Positions 41,443 through 50,841 of a DNA stretch of 64,000 bases are shown here, piece after piece. The stretch is from Paenibacillus sp. FSL R5-0345 (GTDB lineage Bacteria; Bacillota; Bacilli; Paenibacillales; Paenibacillaceae). The notes beneath the pieces are model-generated. The model saw only the letters and a program-made list of their open reading frames with translations, was not told where the DNA came from and searched no databases. The first letter of the stretch is position 1, and each line of letters starts with the position of its first letter. The position numbers and the translations under genes were made by a program. The stretch is from NCBI RefSeq assembly GCF_000758585.1, contig NZ_CP009281.1, forward strand, positions 372,001-436,000, given 5' to 3'.

Positions 41443-43695
41443 TTGAAGACGCAAGCTTTTGATCTGAAGGACGTACGTATAGAGTCAGGTCCACTTCTCC
41501 ATGCGATGGAGTTAAATACGGATTATTTACTAAAGCTGGAGGCTGACCGGTTATTGTCACGTTTTCGCGAGTATGCTGGCTTAGCGCCCAATGCTGCCCA
41601 TTATGAGGGATGGGAAGCTCAGGGCATTAGCGGTCATACATTAGGACATTATCTATCTGGATGTGCGTTGATGTATGCTTCTACGGAGAATGAAGAGCTG
41701 CTTCAACGTGTGAATTATGTAGTAGATGAATTAGAGCAGTGTCAGAATGCACATGGTAATGGTTTTATCTCCGGGATTCCCCGCAGCAAAGAACTGTTTG
41801 AGGAAGTGAAGGCAGGTGACATTCGCTCGCAAGGCTTTGACCTCAACGGTGGCTGGGTACCGCTGTACACAATGCATAAGCTATTTGCGGGTCTCCGCGA
41901 TGCTTATCGTTTGGCTGACAATCAGAAGGCACTAGTGCTTGAAACGAAGCTGGGACTGTGGCTTGAAGATATTTTTGCAGAGCTGAGTAAAGATCAGATC
42001 CAAGAGGTACTGCGCTGTGAATTCGGCGGCATGAATGAAGCACTCACGGATTTGGCAGAGGATTCTGGTGATGATCGTTTTCTTGCCTTGGCGGAAAGCT
42101 TTTACCATGGTGAAGTTCTTAATGATTTGGCCGTAGAAAAAGATACCCTAGCCGGAAGACACGCCAATACTCAGATTCCGAAGATTATTGGAGCGGCAAG
42201 ACAATATGAAGTAACAGGACAGGAGCATTATGCTGGTATCTCACGCTTCTTCTGGGATCGGGTTGTGAATCATCATTCCTATGTGATTGGCGGCAACAGC
42301 TACAATGAGCATTTCGGTGAACCGGATAAGCTAAATGATCGATTGGGCGAAGGCTCCTGTGAGACGTGCAACACTTACAACATGCTGAAGCTGACGAAGC
42401 ATATGTTCCAGTGGGATGCTTATGCCGCATATGCGGATTACTACGAACGTGCAATGTATAACCATATCCTGGCTTCTCAGGAGCCGGTAGATGGACGTGT
42501 GTGTTATTTTGTATCCCTCGAAATGGGTGGACATAAGTCGTTCAACTCCCAGTTTGAGAGCTTTACATGCTGTGTAGGCTCAGGAATGGAAAGCCATTCT
42601 ATGTATGGGTCGGCGATTTACTTCCATAGCGCAGATGAGCTGTATGTGAATCAGTACGTACCTTCAACAGTGACTTGGAAAGAGCAAGGCATTCGTTTGA
42701 AGCAAGAGACCAAGTTCCCTGAAGAGGGACAAGGCACCCTGCGTATCAGCACAGAGAAACCGACTAAATTCACATTGAAGCTAAGATACCCTTACTGGGC
42801 TGAGCAAGGCATGAACGTTAGGGTAAACGGTGAAGACATTCAAGTGAAGGCAGGCAAATCTAGCTACCTTACGTTGGATAGAGTATGGCAGGATGGGGAT
42901 GTTGTCGAATACGACATTCCAATGTCGGTAAGAATCGAATCTATGCCGGATAATCCGAACCGAATTGCTTTCCTCTACGGGCCGCTTGTGCTCGCAGGTG
43001 ATTTTGGAGCTATAAATGCAGAGCTAGGCGACGATCGCGCCCTTGCTTCCGTATTAATCGGTGATCGCGAGACGCTAACGGACAGCCTCATTCAGTCTAA
43101 TGTGAGTGAAAATGTGTTCCGGATGAAGGGTTTAGGATATACGGCGGATCATGAGCTTCGTCCATTCTACCCCATGCATGATCATCGTTATTCTGTGTAT
43201 TGGGATTTGTTCACGCCGGAGGAATGGAAGCTGGCAGAAGCTGAATACCGTGAAGCCGTGGAGAATAACCTGCTGCTTGAGCAGCTAACCGTTGATTCGG
43301 TACAACCTGCTGAAATGCAGCCTGAACGCGATCATAACTTCACAGGCGAATTTGTAGGCTTAGGCAAAATTTACAATCGCAAGTATCGCGACAGTTGGAT
43401 CAATGGCTGGTTCTCCTTCACGATGGAGGTCTTGCCAGAAGAACAAGTCGATCTGGTAGTAACCTATTTGAAATCGAATGATACTTCGGTGGCCTTCGAT
43501 ATTACGGCAGACGCTAAACAGCTTGGATTAGGTGTCTTGGAGTCTGAAGAGATGAATAAGCTGGAAACGATTCGTTACGAGCTTCCGCAGTCGATCACAA
43601 GTGGCAAATCAGCCATTACGATCAAGTTCGCTTCGCATGAAGGACAGAAGGTTGGCCAAGTGGCAGGCCTACGTATCGTTAAACGTAATTCTTGA
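41443..43695 (+). CDS. glycoside hydrolase family 127 (beta-L-arabinofuranosidase-like)
   Basis: The alpha/alpha-barrel protein has [49 protein letters not shown] and [13 protein letters not shown]. The zinc/cysteine active site is complete: E307, C309 and the pair C376-C377 ([11 protein letters not shown]), matching E338/C340/C417/C418 of HypBA1. No signal peptide is seen, so it acts in the cytoplasm on imported arabino-oligosaccharides. Length 750 is somewhat above HypBA1. TTG start after GAGGGAGAG. Its partner regulator is the divergent AraC protein. No sugar transporter is next to it. Confidence 0.93.
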   Translation: MKTQAFDLKDVRIESGPLLHAMELNTDYLLKLEADRLLSRFREYAGLAPNAAHYEGWEAQGISGHTLGHYLSGCALMYASTENEELLQRVNYVVDELEQCQNAHGNGFISGIPRSKELFEEVKAGDIRSQGFDLNGGWVPLYTMHKLFAGLRDAYRLADNQKALVLETKLGLWLEDIFAELSKDQIQEVLRCEFGGMNEALTDLAEDSGDDRFLALAESFYHGEVLNDLAVEKDTLAGRHANTQIPKIIGAARQYEVTGQEHYAGISRFFWDRVVNHHSYVIGGNSYNEHFGEPDKLNDRLGEGSCETCNTYNMLKLTKHMFQWDAYAAYADYYERAMYNHILASQEPVDGRVCYFVSLEMGGHKSFNSQFESFTCCVGSGMESHSMYGSAIYFHSADELYVNQYVPSTVTWKEQGIRLKQETKFPEEGQGTLRISTEKPTKFTLKLRYPYWAEQGMNVRVNGEDIQVKAGKSSYLTLDRVWQDGDVVEYDIPMSVRIESMPDNPNRIAFLYGPLVLAGDFGAINAELGDDRALASVLIGDRETLTDSLIQSNVSENVFRMKGLGYTADHELRPFYPMHDHRYSVYWDLFTPEEWKLAEAEYREAVENNLLLEQLTVDSVQPAEMQPERDHNFTGEFVGLGKIYNRKYRDSWINGWFSFTMEVLPEEQVDLVVTYLKSNDTSVAFDITADAKQLGLGVLESEEMNKLETIRYELPQSITSGKSAITIKFASHEGQKVGQVAGLRIVKRNS

Positions 43696-43720
43696 AAAAT
43701 ATGGATTATAGAATTATAAT
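43692..43720 (+). promoter_or_regulatory. promoter of the ABC exporter leader
   Basis: TTGAAA (43692-43697) and TATAAT (43715-43720) are 17 bases apart. The -35 overlaps the GH127 stop codon, so a separate transcript with a leader of about 275 bases begins here. Confidence 0.8.
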
Positions 43721-43751
43721 AGGGGCAATTCTTTTAATTGAGGTGAAATGG

Positions 43752-43781
43752 ATGTCTTTCCGTATCGTTCGAAGTAACTAG
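43752..43781 (+). CDS. possible leader peptide, 9 aa
   Basis: ATG at 43752 lies 7 bases after GAGGTG and encodes MSFRIVRSN, then stop. An overlapping ATG at 43748 (MDVFPYRSK) is too close to the ribosome site. It lies early in a structured leader. Antibiotic-stalled leader peptides of this size are known before resistance genes. Function is inferred from position. Confidence 0.4.
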   Translation: MSFRIVRSN

Positions 43782-43861
43782 TTATCGGGCTGGGTCAAAC
43801 GCGTACCAGCTATCATGGGGGTAGTCTATCCTTTTGATTACATGAACTAGAGCTTTGAACG

Positions 43862-43973
43862 GTGCCCAGGCAGCCATTTTGTAAAGTCAGGCACTTAACC
43901 TATTTAACTTAGAGAACCGTTTATTTGTGGGTGGTTTTTAACAGTTGGAGGGTGGGGTTTGCCTGGCTTTTTT
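43862..43973 (+). terminator. attenuator: terminator with competing hairpin in the ABC leader
   Basis: CCAGGCA (43866-43872) can pair with TGCCTGG (43960-43966), followed by six T: a terminator before the ABC gene. The same left strand can instead take part in a shorter hairpin GTGCC/GGCAC (43862-43866, 43890-43894). The two folds exclude each other. Confidence 0.55.
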
Positions 43974-44004
43974 GCATTCAATTAAAAGATAGGGGATTAA
44001 TGAT

Positions 44005-45720
44005 ATGTTGAAAAAGAGTCTATCTAACCTAAAGTGGTGGATATGCGGTTATATTTTATTGGGTTTTACTATTCAGCTGCTGAGTAGTTTAGGGATTGTA
44101 GTGTTTCAAAAAATATTAGACAAGGCCGCGGTGATGAGCAGCTTCAGTGAGATATCTAATTTAATCATGGTGTATGGAGTTTTACTGGCTGGCGTCGTGA
44201 TCCTAAATTATGTGGACGAATATCCTAGTGTTTATTTATCGAACAGTATAACGGAGAGATTAAAGATACTCGCACTATCCAAAATATCCAAAATCGACTA
44301 TCAAGCCTATCAGGATATCGGCACAGGGCAGATGATTAAAGTGATCGAGAACGGGGCAGCGGCTGGAAACAGCATGATCTATTCTTTTTTCCTTAAAACA
44401 TTACATGAGTTATTGCCCACGCTTCTGTTCAGTTTAATCTTTATTAGCTTCTATGATTTAAGGATCATGTTAGTCATTGCAGCAGGCTACGTGGTCGTCT
44501 TTCTAATAACGAATCTGCTGTTGAAATTTCTGTATGCGATGAAGGCTACCATTCTCCAGGAACAAGAAAAGATGTCCAGATTCTCTATCCGTGGGTTTAT
44601 GGAATTGGTTGTCTTCCGAACGAATAAACGATATGAGAAAGAGATTGATAAATTAAGCCAGACCGCACGCACTATCATTCATAAGAATGCTCAGCTACAA
44701 ATGATCCACGAAGCTTTTTTCGCGATATTCGAGCTGTTTGTTACGGTAATTAAGGTCGTCGTCTTGATTTACGGTGTAAAAAGCGTTGTTGCAGGTGATA
44801 CCTCACTTGGTGTTGTGGTCGCATTGTTTATGTTTATTGATAAGATTTACTCGCCGATTGCCATCTTTAATGTTCTATTTGTAGATTTCAGACTGAACAG
44901 AGTGACCTACAAAAGATTTGAGGAATTTATTGAGGCCCCAGAAGATAGAAACTTGGAGTCCGGAGAAGTCGTCACAGAGATCCACGGTAATATTGAATTT
45001 AGGGACGTATCTTTTGATTATGGGCAAGTGAAAATCTTGAATAATCTAACCTTTTCGATTGAGCGAGGAATGTCTGTTGCGATTGTCGGATTAAGCGGGG
45101 GCGGGAAATCTACCCTGATAAAATTGATTGTAGGATTATTAAAAAAGGACAAAGGTGAACTCTTATTGGACGGTAAGGATATCGATGAGATCCATCTGGA
45201 TAGTTACTATGATCATATCTCTTACTTATCACAGGACACACCGATTTTTGATGCCACAATCAGGGACAATATTGTATTTGATGAGCATACCTTATCCGAT
45301 GAAGAACTCTATGAGATTTTGGGAAAAGTTCATCTGCAGGAAAAAATAAGCCAATTGCCGGATCGTTTAGATACTTTGGTAGGTGAAAAAGGGGTTAAAT
45401 TATCAGGAGGGGAAAGACAGCGATTAGCTTTTGCCAGAATCATCGCCCAAAAAAGAAATGTTCTAATTCTGGATGAGCCGGTGTCGGCACTTGATAATAT
45501 CACGGAGCAAAGTCTCATGGAGACGATTTTGGAGGAATTTAAGGACAAAACCATCATCATTGTTGCCCACCGATTAAATTTCATAAAAGACGTTGATAAG
45601 ATACTGGTAGTGGATCACGGTTCGGTTGTGGGTGAAGGGAAGTTTGATGATTTGATAGAGCATTGTGAAGTTTTTAAAGCGTTATGGAGTAGAAAAATAT
45701 CGTTTACAGATGCTGATTAA
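44005..45720 (+). CDS. ABC exporter, fused permease and ATPase
   Basis: About 300 residues with six membrane segments are followed by a nucleotide-binding domain: Walker A VGLSGGGKSTLIK, Q-loop YLSQDTPIFDATI, signature LSGGERQRLAFA, Walker B VLILDEPVSALD and H-loop AHRL. Multidrug or peptide exporters have this layout; it should work as a homodimer because no second half-transporter is adjacent. The long leader with attenuator features suggests inducible expression by a drug (inference). Confidence 0.92.
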   Translation: MLKKSLSNLKWWICGYILLGFTIQLLSSLGIVVFQKILDKAAVMSSFSEISNLIMVYGVLLAGVVILNYVDEYPSVYLSNSITERLKILALSKISKIDYQAYQDIGTGQMIKVIENGAAAGNSMIYSFFLKTLHELLPTLLFSLIFISFYDLRIMLVIAAGYVVVFLITNLLLKFLYAMKATILQEQEKMSRFSIRGFMELVVFRTNKRYEKEIDKLSQTARTIIHKNAQLQMIHEAFFAIFELFVTVIKVVVLIYGVKSVVAGDTSLGVVVALFMFIDKIYSPIAIFNVLFVDFRLNRVTYKRFEEFIEAPEDRNLESGEVVTEIHGNIEFRDVSFDYGQVKILNNLTFSIERGMSVAIVGLSGGGKSTLIKLIVGLLKKDKGELLLDGKDIDEIHLDSYYDHISYLSQDTPIFDATIRDNIVFDEHTLSDEELYEILGKVHLQEKISQLPDRLDTLVGEKGVKLSGGERQRLAFARIIAQKRNVLILDEPVSALDNITEQSLMETILEEFKDKTIIIVAHRLNFIKDVDKILVVDHGSVVGEGKFDDLIEHCEVFKALWSRKISFTDAD

Positions 45721-45753
45721 ATTGTTAACATCTTCTAAAAAGAGGTGCGATCT

Positions 45754-46236
45754 ATGGCATGGCCAACACATATTGTAGCGGTAGGTGGATTCGCAGAAAA
45801 TGAGCAAGGAGATATCCTTTTAGTAAAGACTCATGATGGTGGCTGGGTATTTCCTGGTGGACAAGTAGAGGTCAGAGAGAACCTAATCGATGCATTAGTT
45901 CGAGAAATTAAAGAGGAAAGTGGAATAGATGTCACGGTTTCTCAATTGGTTGGTGTGTATTCGAATACAGGTATCCATAAATGGTATGACGGTGTGACGG
46001 ATGTTCCTACTAAGGTCATGTTTGATTTTATCTGCAAGCCCGTGGGTGGGGAATTATGTACCTCGGAGGAAACCTCTGAAGTAATGTGGGTGGCAAAAGA
46101 GAAAGTGCTGGATTGGATTACACAACCGGCTATTCGTACCCGCTATCAAGCTTATTTGGATTACGATGGGAATACGAGGTATATGGATTATGTAACTGGA
46201 GACATGTTTGAAGTTAATTTAGATCGAACGGTGTAA
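45754..46236 (+). CDS. Nudix hydrolase
   Basis: The complete Nudix box reads GGQVEVRENLIDALVREIKE followed by ESGI (about residues 34-57). The enzyme should cleave a nucleoside diphosphate linked to another group; the substrate is unknown. GTG at 45745 overlaps the ribosome site, so ATG at 45754 (MAWPTHIVAV) after AAGAGGTG is chosen. It follows the ABC exporter by 33 bases and ends at a terminator, so the two may share a transcript. Confidence 0.92.
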   Translation: MAWPTHIVAVGGFAENEQGDILLVKTHDGGWVFPGGQVEVRENLIDALVREIKEESGIDVTVSQLVGVYSNTGIHKWYDGVTDVPTKVMFDFICKPVGGELCTSEETSEVMWVAKEKVLDWITQPAIRTRYQAYLDYDGNTRYMDYVTGDMFEVNLDRTV

Positions 46237-46248
46237 TATAAGTGATAG

Positions 46249-46273
46249 GCCATCCTTCAAAGGATGGCTTTTT
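46249..46273 (+). terminator. terminator after the Nudix gene
   Basis: The 7-bp perfect stem GCCATCC/GGATGGC around TTCAAA is followed by five T. Confidence 0.88.
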
Positions 46274-46317
46274 AAATTATAAGAAAGTATAAGTTTCGCC
46301 AAAGGCGTTTATGTTTG

Positions 46318-46893
46318 TTATGCTTTGATGCCCTCAAAGGCAGAGGTGATCAAATATTTCACAAAAGCTTCGTTCAGCTCATCCCCTGTGATCAAAAGCC
46401 GATAAAATATCGGTCCATAGAGCAGATCAATCGTGATCCCAATATCCAGACCCACTTTTAATTGGCCCCGGGTCACCCCACGCTCCAACAACTGTCGTGC
46501 CTCTTGGCGACGGGGAGCGAAAAACCTCGCACGATAGGCCTCAGCAAGGCCGGCATCAAATTGACCTTCGCCGATCAACTCGGTAATGATCTTTCCTTCT
46601 CGGCTGCGAAGAAAATTAGCCAGGTTTGTGGCATGTATCATAATATCGTCCATGACCGAACCGGTGTCTGGCACTGGCAATCTTGCGGATGCTGCAGAGA
46701 GGTAGCCGTCCATGACCACAGCTGCTTTGTTAGGCCACCATTTATAAATGGTCGCTTTACTTACCTTGGCCCGTTCCGCGATTTTCTCTACGGTCACCGC
46801 ACCAAATCCAGTCTCTAGTAGTAGATCATACGATGCTGCCAGAATAGAAGCCTCGGCTTCGCTATTGCGCGGCCGTCCTCTTTTTTTATCCAT
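46318..46893 (-). CDS. TetR/AcrR-family repressor
   Basis: A basic N-terminus (MDKKRGRPRN) leads to the TetR helix-turn-helix (ILAASYDLLLETGFGAVTVE, then KIAERAKVSKATIYKWWPNK) and a C-terminal ligand domain of about 130 residues. It is divergent from an MFS gene, with two TGAAC/GTTCA dyads between them, so it should repress that pump and itself. Confidence 0.94.
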   Translation of the reverse strand: MDKKRGRPRNSEAEASILAASYDLLLETGFGAVTVEKIAERAKVSKATIYKWWPNKAAVVMDGYLSAASARLPVPDTGSVMDDIMIHATNLANFLRSREGKIITELIGEGQFDAGLAEAYRARFFAPRRQEARQLLERGVTRGQLKVGLDIGITIDLLYGPIFYRLLITGDELNEAFVKYLITSAFEGIKA

Positions 46894-46958
46894 CAGAGAT
46901 CCCTCCCGATTAATCTATCCTTTATTTAAGTTGCGATCTGAAAAGAAACTATACGTTC

Positions 46959-46988
46959 ATTATACAAAAGGTTAAACGAAGTAGCCAA
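46959..46988 (-). promoter_or_regulatory. predicted TetR gene promoter
   Basis: On the minus strand TTGGCT (46988-46983) and TATAAT (46964-46959) are 18 bases apart. Confidence 0.65.
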
Positions 46989-47003
46989 TCGCCTATTTAC
47001 AAA

Positions 47004-47051
47004 ACTGAACGTTCAGTATATATTTAAATCAATTAATGAACGGTACGTTCA
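47004..47051. promoter_or_regulatory. TetR operators
   Basis: ACTGAACGTTCAGT at 47004-47017 is a perfect 14-bp palindrome. TGAAC-GGTAC-GTTCA at 47037-47051 repeats the same arms with a wider centre. They lie directly upstream of the MFS gene. Confidence 0.75.
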
Positions 47052-47079
47052 GTATTTAAAATCGAAGGGTGGAGATCTT

Positions 47080-48330
47080 ATGCATCAAGGCAGTAGTATG
47101 AATCGGGTAAGTTCGGTAGGTTCAGTAAATTCGGTAAAACCGGCAAAGGAACATTCGGAAAGAAAGACAATCCCTGGATGGATTACATTTTTATTGGCGG
47201 CCTCCTGCGGACTTATTGTAGCCAATCTGTATTACGCCCAAACCCTGATCGGACAGATTGCCCAAGCTACGCATCTTTCATCCGGTGCAGCAGGTCTGAT
47301 TGTGACTTTGACCCAGGTAGGTTATGTAATTGGTCTCTTGTTCGTAGTACCGCTTAGCGATATTATTGAAAACCGCCGCCTGACAGTGGCGTCTCTGGCT
47401 GTGGTGGTGGTGTCGCTGATAGCGGCTACGATAGCTCCTAATGCAGCGATCTTTCTGGGAGCGTCCCTGTTCATTGGACTCGGTTCTGTAGCCGCGCAGA
47501 TTCTTGTGCCGTATGCGTCTTTTTTGGCTGCTGAAGAGCAGCGCGGCCGGGTAGTCGGTAATGTTATGAGTGGTTTGCTGCTCGGTATTATGTTCGCCCG
47601 GCCGCTGGCCAGCTTTGTCTCTGGATTGTGGGGCTGGCATGCGATTTATGCCATATCGGCGGTAGTGATCGCCTTGTTGACACTTCTGTTGTCCCGTGTA
47701 CTGCCGCAGCGCCAACCTGAGCCTACAATGAATTATGGTGGACTGGTACGTTCTCTGGGAACTTTGCTGAAGAATACACCGGTGCTGCGTCGTCGGGCGA
47801 TTTATCAGGCTAGCCTGTTCGGAGCCTTCAGCCTATTCTGGACGACGGTCTCTTTGCATCTGGCCGATACGTATCATTTAAGTCAGCAAGGCATCGCCTT
47901 GTTTGCACTGGCCGGAGTGGCTGGAGCAATTGCCTCTCCTATCGCCGGGAGGTTAGCTGACCGTGGCTGGACCCGGCCGTTGACCGGTCTTGCATTTGTG
48001 TTGGCGGCTGCGGCTTTTTTACTGGCTTATCTGTTTCAGAATGATTCAAGAGTGACGCTCGGGTTACTGGTTGCCGCAGCTATTATGCTGGATATGGGGG
48101 TATCGGGTAATCTAGTACTTGGACAAAGGGCGATTTATTCTCTTGGCAATGAGGCAAGAGGGCGTTTGAACGGATTGTTTATGGCGATATTTTTCGTAGG
48201 CGGAGCCATCGGCTCCTCGCTGGGCGGCTGGGCATATGCGTACGGAGGTTGGAGTCTGACCAGCTTGATCGGTCTGGCGCTGCCGATCTTGGCCTTCCTG
48301 TACTATTTGACAGAGAAGAAACAAGCATAA
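47080..48330 (+). CDS. MFS transporter (drug/metabolite efflux type)
   Basis: The protein has twelve predicted membrane segments. [30 protein letters not shown] and [20 protein letters not shown] fit the bacterial drug/sugar efflux MFS group. A 35-residue N-terminal extension is rich in Ser and Val ([15 protein letters not shown]), coded by near-repeats of GGTAxxTTCGGTA type; a start at ATG 47098 would remove part of it. Controlled by the divergent TetR protein. Substrate unknown. Confidence 0.92.
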   Translation: MHQGSSMNRVSSVGSVNSVKPAKEHSERKTIPGWITFLLAASCGLIVANLYYAQTLIGQIAQATHLSSGAAGLIVTLTQVGYVIGLLFVVPLSDIIENRRLTVASLAVVVVSLIAATIAPNAAIFLGASLFIGLGSVAAQILVPYASFLAAEEQRGRVVGNVMSGLLLGIMFARPLASFVSGLWGWHAIYAISAVVIALLTLLLSRVLPQRQPEPTMNYGGLVRSLGTLLKNTPVLRRRAIYQASLFGAFSLFWTTVSLHLADTYHLSQQGIALFALAGVAGAIASPIAGRLADRGWTRPLTGLAFVLAAAAFLLAYLFQNDSRVTLGLLVAAAIMLDMGVSGNLVLGQRAIYSLGNEARGRLNGLFMAIFFVGGAIGSSLGGWAYAYGGWSLTSLIGLALPILAFLYYLTEKKQA

Positions 48331-48343
48331 GGCTGAATTAAAG

Positions 48344-48391
48344 AAACTGCTTTCCGGGCTGAATATAGTCAGCCTAGAGAGCAGTTTTTTT
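48344..48391. terminator. bidirectional terminator between convergent genes
   Basis: AAACTGCT pairs with AGCAGTTT and GGCTGA with TCAGCC, with a small internal mismatch. Seven T follow on the plus strand and A-rich sequence lies on the left. It serves the MFS gene and the leftward LysR gene. Confidence 0.8.
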
Positions 48392-48401
48392 AAAAAAAAT
48401 G

Positions 48402-49298
48402 CTACATCGTATAAGGATTTTGGCGGATCATCTGAATAAGATTGTCCGCAGAAGCGGATAAGGGTTCATTTTTCCGCGTACATATCGCAATACTATTCTT
48501 CAGATGTATTCCTTCGACATAAACTCGGCATAATTCTCCACGTTCTACATATTCGCGTACAACGAGCGAAGAGACGAAGTTGGCGCCATATCCGGCAATA
48601 ACCGCTTTAATCGCTTCATGAAGTCCATTAAATTGTAAAGAGATCGTGGGCGCGGGCGTATTGTATGTACGGCATAAGGATAAGAGTCGCTCTCGTGTCG
48701 AACTCCCCTCCTCACGCATGACAAAAGACTCCTTCATCATTTCGGATAAAGAAATTTGCTGATTCGCATAAGGGTGATCTGGCGCAACTACAAACCATAG
48801 CTCATCCTGAAATAACTCCTCAGTCTGGATCGTATCTGGATAGGCCTCAGCAATTCCCCCGTAAATCGCCATATCCACGTCTACATTTAACAACTGCTTC
48901 AGAGCATCGCTTGAATTGGTGGTAGTAATCACCATTTCCACTTGCTCATATTGTTGTTTGAACTTTGCAATCCAGGTAGGGATAAGGAAGTGAGCGGGCA
49001 AATACGTCGCGGCTAGACGAATACTTCCATTCGTGCCGTTTACGTAATCTTGAGCAAATTGTTCGATCTGCTGTTCAACGGCGAACAGTCTTTTCGCGAG
49101 TAGGGCAAGCTCTTCACCCGCATCTGTTAAAGCAATTCCTCTGCCTTGAGGCTTAAATAGGGCGAAGGATAGTTCCTTTTCGAATTTTTTGATCTGAGCC
49201 GTAATCGCAGGCTGACTGATATTTAAAGTTTCTGAGGCGCGTGTCACACTGCCCATTGATGCGATCACATGGAATAAGCGCAAAGCGTGTAGATTCAT
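48402..49298 (-). CDS. LysR-family transcriptional regulator
   Basis: The winged helix reads HALRLFHVIASMGSVTRASE, then LNISQPAITAQIKKFEKELS, followed by a two-lobed effector domain. The frame starts at 49319; ATG at 49298 after GGAGG gives MNLHALRLFH and is used (298 aa). It is divergent from an O-methyltransferase gene, its likely target. Effector unknown. Confidence 0.93.
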   Translation of the reverse strand: MNLHALRLFHVIASMGSVTRASETLNISQPAITAQIKKFEKELSFALFKPQGRGIALTDAGEELALLAKRLFAVEQQIEQFAQDYVNGTNGSIRLAATYLPAHFLIPTWIAKFKQQYEQVEMVITTTNSSDALKQLLNVDVDMAIYGGIAEAYPDTIQTEELFQDELWFVVAPDHPYANQQISLSEMMKESFVMREEGSSTRERLLSLCRTYNTPAPTISLQFNGLHEAIKAVIAGYGANFVSSLVVREYVERGELCRVYVEGIHLKNSIAICTRKNEPLSASADNLIQMIRQNPYTM

Positions 49299-49398
49299 GG
49301 TTAAGCCTCCATCATTCAATTCATATATATAAAATATGATTTAGGTTTAAAGATATATTATATTTATGATTATAACTGATTTACAATACAGGTATAAA

Positions 49399-49417
49399 GT
49401 TGAAGTTGAAGTTGAAT
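49399..49417. repeat. short AGTTGA tandem repeat
   Basis: AGTTGA is repeated three times, then degrades into ATGTGAA, in the promoter region between LysR and the O-methyltransferase gene. It may be slippage-prone. No function is shown. Confidence 0.6.
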
Positions 49418-49488
49418 GTGAATTATTAGTTACGATCGAACCCTAATTGTGGAAATGAAAATTTTAATTCAAAGGAGAAGTGATAAAT

Positions 49489-50160
49489 ATGAATCAAACG
49501 ACTACATGGGATAAAGTTGATCAATATATTACAGAGCGTCTAATTCCACAGGACTCCGTGCTGGAGGAAGTATTGTTCGCCAATCAGCAGGCAGGCCTAC
49601 CACCTTTTGATGTTTCACCTAGTCAGGGCAAATTTCTTAACCTATTGGTTCAAATGAAAGGTGCGCGCCGGATTCTAGAGATTGGCACCTTAGGTGGGTA
49701 TAGCACGATTTGGATGGCAAGAGCCCTCCCGTCTGACGGACATATCGTTACTTTGGAGCTAGATCCATCGCATGCTCAGGTGGCTGGGACCAATTTCGAG
49801 CTTGCTCAAGTAGATGAACTGATAGAACTTCGTATAGGTGATGCTTTGGGGCAATTGTCTCAGATGAAACAAGAGGGTGTGGAACCCTTTGACTTTATAT
49901 TCATTGATGCAGATAAGCCGAATAATCCTAACTATTTACAATGGGCGCTTCACTTCTCCCACCCTGGAACGGTGATTATAGGGGATAATGTAATACGTGA
50001 AGGCGAGGTCATTAACCAGAATAGCAAAGATCCTCGTGTAGTAGGTGTACGGCAATTTTATGATCTGTTAGCAGAAGAACCTAGGATATCGGCTACTGCC
50101 ATTCAGACGGTGGGAAGTAAAGGGTATGATGGATTCGTATTAGGGATTGTAAATAGCTGA
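49489..50160 (+). CDS. class I O-methyltransferase (catechol-type fold)
   Basis: The SAM-binding motif RILEIGTLGGYSTIW and the following ALPSDGHIVTLELDP, plus FIDADKPNN, fit O-methyltransferases of the caffeoyl-CoA/catechol group. The substrate is unknown. A GTG at 49480 lies within the ribosome site; ATG at 49489 after AAAGGAG is chosen (223 aa). Divergent from its probable LysR regulator. Confidence 0.93.
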   Translation: MNQTTTWDKVDQYITERLIPQDSVLEEVLFANQQAGLPPFDVSPSQGKFLNLLVQMKGARRILEIGTLGGYSTIWMARALPSDGHIVTLELDPSHAQVAGTNFELAQVDELIELRIGDALGQLSQMKQEGVEPFDFIFIDADKPNNPNYLQWALHFSHPGTVIIGDNVIREGEVINQNSKDPRVVGVRQFYDLLAEEPRISATAIQTVGSKGYDGFVLGIVNS

Positions 50161-50229
50161 GTTATGCATTGCAAAATCCAGTAATTGTAATATAATCTAT
50201 TGAAAATCCAATAGTGAGAGGTACCTTCT

Positions 50230-50781
50230 ATGCAACCTACATTTGAAACACAAAGGTTAATGCTAAGACCGTTTCAATCCACAGATGCAAGTGACGTTCA
50301 AGAGCTTGCTGGGAATATGGAAGTAGCTAGAACAACATTGTCCATTCCCCATCCATATCCAGATGGAGCGGCTGAATCTTGGATTAGTGCCTGTAAGAAG
50401 AGAGCAGACGAGGGGGATGGATTTCCTTTTGCTTTAATTGGTAAAGAGAGCAACACCCTAATAGGTTGTATGAGTCTAAATATAGACAAATCGCATAAAA
50501 GAGGTGAGCTTGCTTATTGGGTAGGAGAACCTTTTTGGGGAAATGGTTATGCGACTGAAGCAGCTAAGAAACTGATTGATTTCGGATTTGAAGACCTGCT
50601 ATTAAATAAAATATGGGCAGCGGCAATGACTAGAAATCCTGCGTCCTCCAATGTTATGAAAAAATCTGGAATGAGATTTGAAGGGGAATTTAAACGGCAT
50701 ATTTTAAAATGGGATAAATTCGAGGATCTAGTCTTCTACGGGTTAACTAGAATGGAATATGAAGATAGGAAATCATCTTAA
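50230..50781 (+). CDS. GNAT-family N-acetyltransferase (RimJ/RimL-like)
   Basis: The N-terminus ETQRLMLRPFQSTDASDVQE, the AcCoA region GELAYWVGEPFWGNGYATEA and AAAMTRNPASSNVMKKSGMR are typical of RimJ/RimL/SpeG-type acetyltransferases. It could modify a protein N-terminus, a small amine or a drug. A terminator follows directly. Confidence 0.93.
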   Translation: MQPTFETQRLMLRPFQSTDASDVQELAGNMEVARTTLSIPHPYPDGAAESWISACKKRADEGDGFPFALIGKESNTLIGCMSLNIDKSHKRGELAYWVGEPFWGNGYATEAAKKLIDFGFEDLLLNKIWAAAMTRNPASSNVMKKSGMRFEGEFKRHILKWDKFEDLVFYGLTRMEYEDRKSS

Positions 50782-50784
50782 AAT

Positions 50785-50841
50785 AAAACAAAAAGGGTGC
50801 TCCTAAGCCATAATGGCTTTTGGAATACCCTCTTTGTTTTA
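50785..50841. terminator. bidirectional terminator
   Basis: The long imperfect stem starts AAAACAAA/TTTGTTTT, with an inner GCCAT/ATGGC pair. It separates the GNAT gene from the leftward ABC permease. Confidence 0.8.
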
